The position numbers and the translations under genes are program-made. Shown here piece by piece: positions 59,001 through 64,000 of a stretch of 64,000 bases of DNA. The first letter of the stretch is position 1. Every line of letters begins with the position of its first letter. This stretch comes from Laguncularia racemosa. Lineage: Eukaryota > Streptophyta > Magnoliopsida > Myrtales > Combretaceae. Under the pieces are notes generated by a model. That model made no database searches and had not been told where the DNA came from. It was given only the letters and a program-made list of their open reading frames with translations. The stretch spans positions 930,001 through 994,000 of the forward strand of contig JBBMOL010000012.1 of NCBI GenBank assembly GCA_037954665.1. The letters run 5' to 3'.

Positions 59001-62000
59001 TGATTCAGACACTCCAGAAATTATATGGACACACAAGATGCGAGCAGAAAACCTTATTCGTCAGGTGACTCTTAAAAATATGCTGGATTGTTACCACAAG
59101 ATATTAACCTCCTTAACTCTTTTCCTTCGTATCCTTATTTCCATTTATTTAAGTAGAAGTTTAATGGAAACCTATTCTACATCCTTGTTTTCATTTCAGG
59201 TTCTGCAACATCTGGGCGATTTTCCTCAGAAATTGTCACAACATTGCCATTCTTTATATGACTATGCTCCCATGCCTCCAGTGACATACCCAGAATTAAG
59301 AGATGAGATGTGGTGTCATCGTTACTACCTTCGCAACTTATGTGATGAAATCAGGTTTCCAAATTGGCCAATAGTTGAACATGTGGAATTCCTGCAATCA
59401 TTACTTTCAATGTGGCGTGAAGAGCTAACGAGACGTCCAATGGACCTCTCGGAGGAAGAAGCTTGTAAAATATTGGAGATATCGCCAGAAGATATATCTA
59501 GTGAGGAAGTTAGTAGAAAGACTGCTGTCAATAATACGGAGGAGATATTAAACATCTCGAAGCAGATTGAGAATATAGATGAAGAGAAACTCAAGCGGCA
59601 GTACAGGAAACTTGCAATGAGATACCATCCAGATAAAAATCCTGAAGGAAGAGAAAAGTTCCTTGCTGTGCAAAAAGCATACGAACGACTCCAGGTAGAC
59701 ATAACTCGAAAAATTCTGATATGTAATGTTTGATTTCACAAACTTCCTAATTTACAATCAAGTTTTAGTACTGTGAACTCCATTCAATGATGATCTGCTA
59801 GATATTCACCCGAAATGATATGTGAAAAGTAGACTTTGATGCTTAGTACGGAGAGGAAATTTACCCCTTGCAGCTTTTTATGTCTCCATAGACTGGCCTT
59901 AGAAAAGATAATTTAATCTTATCCCACCAAAGGGATGAATATACAAGTTTTTTTCCTCCACTGATTTCATTTTTCCACTTTAGCTATTCCAGTAATATGA
60001 AATTGCATTAGGAAGACACCTTTTCCATCATCTCTGATCAATTGTTTTGTTAATTATTCGCTGAAATGCCAATGCAATGATTGCATAGACATCTCTGCAT
60101 CGTGTTGTGAAGTTGAGCATTTTTCTCGTTAACAAGAAGAAAAAATTCATTGTGGTGTTTTAGAGATACAGTATTCTCCTTTTTCCCCTTGGGTTTTGGA
60201 AATGTTGTCAAAGGATGATTCTTTGTTGCTGAAGAATTATTTATCTTATATAGCAAACTAAATCAGAATCCCAGGCTTTGCTATATTATCAAAATTGAAT
60301 AATCATTTTCATCGCTTAGCATAATTCAGCTAATAATAATAGATAGTATAAATATATTATGTATATATTTTTTGTTTTTATGATTAAATTACTCATCTAT
60401 AATTCATTTGCACTGCATGGTGCATGAATATGTTGCATATATATATGTATGTATGTATTTATATATATGTGTGTGTGTTTTAACATATATATTTATAATT
60501 TAAATAATTTTTGTAAATATAAAATTATATTTTCTCATTTGTAATCAGTTGAGAGGGACAATAATTAGTAATCTAAAGTACTTTAACACCATAAACTGTT
60601 ACGCATAGTTTGTGAATTTTAAATTAATATTACATACTTAAATTAGTTATAGTTATAATTTTTTAATCAAATATAAATAATTACATATTTATGTATTTAA
60701 TTTCTTAAACTAATTTCTTGATTTTATAATTTTATCATTCTTTTTTTCCTTTTTTGTTGTTATTTATTTTGATTTTTAATTGCCTCTCTCTCTTCTCTAA
60801 GTATACATGAAAAAGTGGGTTGGATGGGATTATATGGAAAAATACCATCTTCCAATGAGTTTTTGACAAATAGGAAAATGAGATGCAAATATGGTCCCAT
60901 TTTTCTATATTAGGATGTAAGGTCCAATGTGTTAATAAATTAATGAAAGATGTACCTAAGAAATTGGTTGTACCTATTTCCTTCCCCCATCAATCCTTAA
61001 CCTGCCCCCAATTCCCTCTCCCCTTTCCTCCCTCTTTTTCCTTCTCCCCTTAATTCCTCTTTCCCTCTTTGTCCTCTCCCAATTTCTTAACATTTATCAA
61101 CAAAAGGCCTCACTTAAAATCTAACCTTTATATGATGTAATAGATGTGCAAACTTTATTCATGTAACTGGGCACAATGTAATTTATTGGTTGGCTAATTT
61201 TTAGTTGTTTTTGATATCTTGCCAGAGGATAACTATATCCCTGAAGGATTATTTAGTATAAGCGCAAATTAATCTGTATGACCAGGCACAGTGTTATGTA
61301 AAATTGTGTGATTTTTATTTTAGAACTGGTTATTGGGTGATATGGTTTTTTGCCATCATTTTTTGTTTTTGTGCTGGTTGAATGTGTATTTTGCTAAATA
61401 TACACAATCTTTTTACATATGTAGGCCACTATGCAAGGGCTGCAAGGGCCTCAACCTTGGAGGTTGTTGCTTCTATTGAAAGGACAGTGCATCTTGTATC
61501 GCCGTTATGGAGATGTGCTTGAGCCATTTAAATATGCTGGCTATCCTATGCTGCTTAATGCTGTTACTGTGGATAAAGATGACAGCAATTTTCTGTCGTC
61601 GGAAAGAACACCTCTTCTTGTTGCTGCATCAGAGCTTCTGTGGCTGACGTAATTTCCTCTAATTTATATATTGTTATTTATTAGTAACAGATAACTTAGA
61701 AATGCTTAGATGAGCTCTCCTTACCCACCCGATCCTTGCTAATGTTGCTAGGTGTGCATCCTCATCACTAAATGGTGAAGAGCTTGTGAGGGATGGCGGA
61801 GTACATCTTCTTGCAAATCTTCTTTCCCGTTGCATGTCTGTGGTTCGGCCAACAACTCCAGCTAATGAACCATCAGCCACCATTGTTACAAATGTGATGC
61901 GCACCTTTTCTGTCTTGAGTCAATTTGAGAGTGCCAGGGCTGAGATACTAGAGTTTTCAGGTTTAGTTGATGATATAGTGCACTGTGCAGAACTTGAGCT

Positions 62001-64000
62001 CATACCTGGTGCAGTTGATGCTGCTCTTCAGACCATTGCTAATGTCTCTGTATCTTCTAAGTTGCAAAATGCCTTGTTGAAGGCAGGTGTGTTGTGGTAA
62101 GTCATCTTCATTTTTGTTTTGTTTCAAACATGATGACTGGATTTGCTCGACTCAAGATGTCACTGTTCAGTATCATTCGTGCTTATAACAGTAGTATGTA
62201 TGAATAGTTATGGAAAATGAAGCATTATTTTGAAGTCTGAAATTTACTAAAATAGGGAAGTATTGACTGGAATATCACTGCTTCCTCAATGTATTAGGTG
62301 TTCATTTTTCAAGCACTGGCCTGTGTGGCCTTACAGATGTCAAAATATGCCGTGGGATGTGGTTTCCATTGTGCTTGTTGTTTATCCTTTCATGAAAATA
62401 TTACATGGTTGGATGGTTTTTTTTTTCAAAATTAAAATTTGGTTAAATAATTTACCCAAAAAAAATAGTGCATTCACACTCTTTCATGGCTTTTGGATAT
62501 CCATCTAAAAGACCCCATCTAACAACTTGGTTTGCTCCAATCATCTCTTATTGATGTTTTGGCCGATATCGGTTGGGTTGGCCTAGGTTCTCTATGTGGA
62601 ACAAAGAAAATTCGCTTGGATTATATGTCAAAATGTTCATTCATATGAGTTATTCAGAAGGTGGTGCATTGAGTTTCCTCAGGATTTTGATTACTGGCTC
62701 ATCTGATTGTTTGAGGATTTGTTTCAGGTATCTCCTACCACTTCTGCTTCAGTATGACTCTACTGCAGAGGAATCTGATCCTAGCGAGTCACCCGGTGTT
62801 GGTGCAAGTGTACAAATTGCCAAGAATTTGCATGCTGTCAGAGCATCACAGGCCCTCTCTAGGCTTAGTGGTTTGTCTGCTGATGAGAGTTCAACACCTT
62901 ACAATCAGGATGCAGCTCTTTCTCTCAGGGCCTTACTAACTCCTAAACTGGCAAGCATGTTGAAGGATAATGTCCCCAAAGATCTGCTTTCCCGCTTGAA
63001 TACAAACTTGGAATCTCCAGAGGTATATCCTGCATTTGTGCACCTGTTTGTCAATGTGCAAAGCGATTGCAGGAGCATCTTATACTTGCTATAATGCTAG
63101 AGGGTAAATTTTTTTGCGATAATCATGTTCCAATTTGCTGAAGCATTAGCTTTCATGCCTGTATCTCATTGGCTGTACAATTAGTGCTTTAGTTGGTGGG
63201 GGTAATTGTAAGTGGTTAAAATTTCCAAATTTACCATTTAGTGCAGATAGATGACCCATGATTCGTTCCAAATTTCCTATATCTATTATTCAGGTATATT
63301 TGGTGTTTGTTTGGAACTCCTGTCGTGAGTGATGGGATTGCAGTGCAGAAGGTTATATGTATTGCTGAAATTTAATTGCTGAAGGCATCTCTCATATGTG
63401 TTGTACCAATGGCTTCTTGATCTTCTTGTTTCTTTTGTCTTTTATCTTTTATTTATTTATTTATTTTAAGGTTATTTTTCCTTAGTTTGGGCCCTTGTTT
63501 CCCCATCAACATTTTAGCTTCATTTAGGAAACATAATCAAAGCTATGCCCTTTATTTTGCAGATTATCTGGAACTCATCAACACGAGCAGAGTTGTTAAA
63601 GTATGTTGACCAGCAGCGTGCTTCTCAAGGTCCAGATGGTACATATGATGTGAAGGATTCACATACTTTTGCTTATACAGCCCTATCAAAGGAACTCTAT
63701 GTTGGCCAAGTCTACTTGAGAGTCTACAACAACCAACCAGAGTTTGAGATCAGTGAACCAGAAGCTTTCTGCATTGCTTTGATTGAGTATATATCGTATC
63801 TTGTACACAAGCAGCCATCATTAGATTCTGAAGTACAGGATTCTGCTGACCAAAGTGGTTCATCCACTGAGACACTTGATGAGACAGAAGTTGATGAGCA
63901 GCATACATCTGTTGAATCTTCAGTAGTAAATGATAGACAGGTGGCAGATAAGGAGTTTGATTTGGTCAAGAATCTTCGATTTGGATTGACTTCACTTCGG
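35574..64000 (+). CDS. GRV2: GRV2/KAM2, RME-8-type endosomal DnaJ (DNAJC13) protein, exons 1-15, 3' end outside window
   Basis: The product is a large peripheral endosomal protein that in plants is needed for vacuolar protein sorting, endosome organisation and shoot gravitropism; in animals RME-8 recruits Hsc70 to endosomes. Exons read from conserved GT-AG junctions: 35574-35993, 37293-37517, 37668-37755, 37867-38075, 51927-52028, 52103-52165, 52362-54608, 55243-55605, 56510-56650, 58672-59064, 59200-59694, 61425-61648, 61752-62096, 62728-63022, 63563->64000. All phases agree and give 2016 codons without a stop; Arabidopsis GRV2 is about 2550 residues, so roughly 500 are missing. Domains in order: conserved N-terminal region, IWN repeat, GYF-like domain, IWN repeat, J domain with HPD at residues 1560-1562, third IWN repeat. 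The ATG at 35574 begins the conserved N-terminus. Intron 4 is 13.85 kb because of nested retroelements. The gene looks intact. Confidence 0.95.
38376..38542 (-). repeat. Copia 3' LTR (167 bp)
   Basis: It pairs with 44110-44212 and 49743-49782 at high identity, without indels over the first 103 bases. It has TG...CA ends and contains a 10-base A run. TAAAT precedes it. Confidence 0.93.
38543..38556 (-). promoter_or_regulatory. Copia polypurine tract
   Basis: On the minus strand, CAACTTGAGGATGAA stands directly before the 3' LTR start TGTTATAG. This corresponds to the usual Copia TTGAGGGGGAGTG tract, with several purines changed. Confidence 0.7.
38557..38930 (-). pseudogene. Copia RNase H remnant
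   Basis: Pieces in shifting frames include AKLEYRVMAQ, EVLWIYQLL, CDNQA-type and HFIREK residues, ending with the DLFTKAL motif typical of the Copia pol C-terminus. Frameshifts and stops interrupt it. Confidence 0.75.
39229..39990 (-). pseudogene. Copia reverse transcriptase remnant
   Basis: It begins with a CKWVFAVK.NPNGSI..LKA.LVAKGY segment (about 39978-39890), then LYLLDIKNTFLHNNL (the 'QMDVKTAFLNG' region), EEFYMEQPPGF, and LRKSLYGLKQSPR. The catalytic box at 39522-39511 reads YVED instead of YVDD. A separate open frame (39423-39229) carries the following FLGVEV region. In-frame stops and shifts separate the parts, so no active enzyme can be made. Confidence 0.88.
40251..41219 (-). pseudogene. 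Copia integrase remnant
   Basis: The core starts with DCESCQLGKHYRQSY (the HHCC end, with the typical C..C..GK) and continues with ELVHSDFWGP, the first catalytic Asp region. A later open frame (40872-40630) has HYFTHVPKHFWVEAVFTTCFLINRVP, the C-terminal part of the core, and 40706-40251 has the GSTCFVQN and KCVFLDYS segments of the Copia integrase tail. Frames are broken at several points. Confidence 0.88.
41520..41700 (-). pseudogene. Copia aspartic protease remnant
   Basis: On the minus strand the frame reads WVIDSSATDHMIGNPNLF, matching the WIIDSGATDHM active-site region, with DSGA changed to DSSA. The fragment ends at stops after GFGSI. Confidence 0.8.
41866..42660 (-). pseudogene. Copia GAG remnant
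   Basis: The start MGDEQKAVVMADVVPL (ATG at 42660) leads into KLNGLNYLDWCKTVRIYL, the usual Copia Gag N-terminus. After a frame break, the second part (42264-41866) has ENMATMNFLAGLNPHFE and LHEVFTRVLR segments, and the zinc knuckle CYYCHERSHTRR, in which the last Cys is lost. The product is broken by stops. Confidence 0.85.
42661..44097 (-). other. Copia leader, unusually long
   Basis: About 1.4 kb lies between the primer-binding site and GAG, where a few hundred bases or fewer are usual. It is pyrimidine-rich near 43490-43700 on the + strand and has a (TATACTATA)n tract at 43741-43779. It may hold a further small insertion, but I found no bounded element. Open frames here show no domain. 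Confidence 0.5.
44098..44109 (-). promoter_or_regulatory. Copia primer-binding site
   Basis: On the minus strand TGATATTAGAGC follows the 5' LTR end ATTACA directly. It differs at two of twelve positions from TGGTATCAGAGC, complementary to initiator tRNA-Met. Confidence 0.85.
44110..44212 (-). repeat. Copia 5' LTR, inner 103 bp
   Basis: It aligns without gaps to 38376-38478. It stops at the poly-T that is the 3' tail of the inserted LINE; the LTR resumes at about 49743. Confidence 0.92.
44659..46940 (-). pseudogene. LINE ORF2 reverse transcriptase and zf-RVT region
   Basis: The open part 46641-46213 has KAPGPDGYTAFFFK, NSTILTLVPK and FRPIACYNVLYK. A stop follows, then DLQKAYDTI (palm Asp) near 46155. 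The next open part (46014-45484) has LRQGDPISSYLFV and the FADD catalytic box at 45843-45832, intact, and later RYLGVPL. Downstream, after shifts, CGGLRIPN and the zf-RVT region (45060-44659, NIKSGY, W..IVW....PRHS, LSTLDKL, CYLC) complete ORF2. At least four stops or shifts occur. Confidence 0.88.
46950..47904 (-). pseudogene. LINE ORF2 endonuclease domain
   Basis: The start M-N-I-A-A (ATG at 47904) is followed by a TGA at 47889-47887, where other L1 copies have Trp in the AWNVRGLN motif. Later parts include GILETR, PWMVLGDFN (metal-binding Asp/Asn), LRYSGDFFTWTN and LDRILIN, and SDHSLS, the usual AP-endonuclease order. Another stop lies between 47440 and 47439. Confidence 0.87.
47930..49593 (-). 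pseudogene. LINE ORF1 (Gag-like, DUF4283 and zinc knuckle)
   Basis: The first open part (49593-48511, 360 codons) has a Pro/Ser/His-rich N-terminus and a DUF4283-type domain (YFIGRKMPYTLVRV, FYYFQFEKNKDI, WFLSKRFLILQRW, VPVWITRNRIPCELL). It ends with CKKC, where a TAG interrupts the zinc knuckle; the frame then resumes with VFGHKC and a Ser/Thr/Lys-rich tail reaching about 47930. Plant L1 ORF1 proteins are RNA-binding. Confidence 0.85.
49788..51926 (+). other. Remainder of GRV2 intron 4
   Basis: This is intronic sequence after the Copia element. A (CA)n/ACAC-rich stretch lies at 50810-50995, and a T run at 51650-51664. The open frames (49835-50083, 50731-50937, 51295-51905) show no domain. 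Confidence 0.7.
51927..54608 (+). CDS. GRV2: GRV2 exons 5-7: armadillo-like region and first IWN repeat
   Basis: Exon 5 resumes after the 13.85 kb intron with AVIVRPLATVSALVRFAEEP, continuing the exon 4 frame exactly. Exon 6 (63 bases) contains VYSSTSRDSLLAAVRDV. Exon 7 is the largest seen (2247 bases): it holds helical repeats, a low-complexity Ser/Asn-rich linker (about 53640-53930), and the first IWN repeat (DLIWNERTRQELREAL near 54016). A Gly run GFGGGGG lies near 54440. Confidence 0.94.
55243..56650 (+). CDS. GRV2: GRV2 exons 8-9: GYF-like domain
   Basis: Exon 8 encodes LMKVLPNVEACVLVGGCVL and then a GYF-like segment of about 50 residues beginning EWMFIDKDGTEVGPVEK, with paired Trp residues in WSKKSIDWTTRCW and the DWKRLRDIRELRW end. 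Exon 9 carries the ALSILHSMVSSHSDIDDAGE segment. Plant and animal RME-8 proteins keep this small domain between the first two IWN repeats. Confidence 0.93.
56064..56250 (+). mobile_element. SINE candidate in GRV2 intron 8
   Basis: GGGGGGTTGGTTTGGTGGTTC resembles a tRNA-like head with an A-box-like TGGTTTGGTGG, and GGGATCAAAACCC about 60 bases later resembles a B box. It continues with a TTAGGGATACTTCTAGGGGC body. The ends and any target duplication were not resolved. Confidence 0.5.
56651..58671 (+). other. GRV2 intron 9 (2.0 kb)
   Basis: The second-longest intron after intron 4. It contains a CA-rich stretch near 57100-57340, an uninterrupted 17-G run at 57736-57752 followed by GT/G-rich sequence to 57785, and no coding region. 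The open frames 57213-57443 and 57633-58151 are artefacts of these biased tracts. Confidence 0.75.
57736..57752 (+). repeat. 17-base G run with further G clusters
   Basis: The run continues after one T as GGGGGG and then TGGTGGTGTGG up to about 57785. This is a strong candidate for quadruplex formation on the sense strand. Confidence 0.85.
58672..59694 (+). CDS. GRV2: GRV2 exons 10-11: second IWN repeat and J domain
   Basis: Exon 10 contains AFYFALAYPGSNL and ends at the second IWN repeat (EIIWTHKMRAENLI). Exon 11 holds the WCHRYYLRNLCDEIRFPNWP segment and then the J domain, with helix II LKRQYRKLAMRYHPDKNPEG. The Hsp70-activating HPD tripeptide is at 59626-59634, intact. Intron 10 (59065-59199, 135 bases) is a multiple of three and has no stop in frame. 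Confidence 0.95.
59695..61424 (+). other. GRV2 intron 11 (1.7 kb)
   Basis: AT-rich from 60290 to 60780 with (TA)n and (GT)n runs near 60430-60480. It carries a long polypyrimidine stretch at about 60978-61090. No coding region or bounded element was seen. Confidence 0.75.
61425..64000 (+). CDS. GRV2: GRV2 exons 12-15: region after the J domain, third IWN repeat
   Basis: Exon 12 starts ATMQGLQGPQPWRLLLLL. Exon 12 leaves two bases, completed by exon 13 (TCASSLNGEELVRDGG), and exon 13 leaves two bases, completed by exon 14 (W, then YLLPLLLQYDS). The third IWN repeat spans the exon 14-15 junction (EIIWNSSTRAELLKY). Exon 15 continues beyond the window in an acidic Ser/Thr/Glu-rich linker. Confidence 0.94.

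Noticed and set aside
1..64000. CRISPR arrays, rRNA and tRNA genes
   Set aside because: I saw no direct-repeat/spacer array, no rRNA signature and no cloverleaf with intact A and B boxes; the two tRNA-like heads are in SINE candidates. A tRNAscan run would be needed for a firm negative.

Overview
The window is nuclear DNA of a flowering plant, most likely a eudicot. It is AT-rich, its genes carry GT-AG introns, and it holds plant-type retroelements, an endogenous plant pararetrovirus fragment and two plant protein-coding genes. The species cannot be told from the sequence. Both genes lie on the + strand and are cut by the window edges.

Layout. (1) 1-965: the 3' end of a GH17 endo-1,3-beta-glucanase gene with an X8/CBM43 domain and a probable GPI-anchor signal. 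(2) About 1-35 kb: a 34 kb gene-poor interval made of eroded repeats. It holds two copies of one long noncoding repeat (4081-5547, and 11387-11600 plus about 15340-16625), two AT-rich LTR-like blocks sharing landmarks (5548-7860 and about 9690-11290), a SINE candidate, a GC-richer block with coding-like remnants (7861-9240), a broken endogenous pararetrovirus on the minus strand (18327-20031), minisatellites, decayed Ty3/gypsy gag (+) and reverse transcriptase (-) remnants, and a 1.18 kb PIF/Harbinger-like element with matching ends (32470-33652). (3) 35574 to the window end: fifteen exons of a GRV2/KAM2 (RME-8 type) endosomal DnaJ gene, giving 2016 codons so far; the 3' end lies outside.

The best-resolved structure is in GRV2 intron 4, which is 13.85 kb while every other intron seen is 2.0 kb or less. 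It contains an antisense Ty1/copia element (38376-49782) with 167-bp LTRs, a TAAAT target duplication on both sides, a recognisable primer-binding site and polypurine tract, and GAG-PR-INT-RT-RNaseH remnants. A 5.5 kb L1-type LINE, also antisense, sits inside its 5' LTR. Both elements carry disabling changes.

The two genes are not functionally linked: one product acts in the cell wall, the other in endosome-to-vacuole traffic. I found no CRISPR array, rRNA or convincing tRNA gene, and no clearly new biological system. The points most worth following up are the nested elements in intron 4, the rearranged pararetrovirus copy, two stop-free introns in GRV2 whose lengths are multiples of three, and the GRV2 leader with two upstream ORFs and a 29-nt C run.
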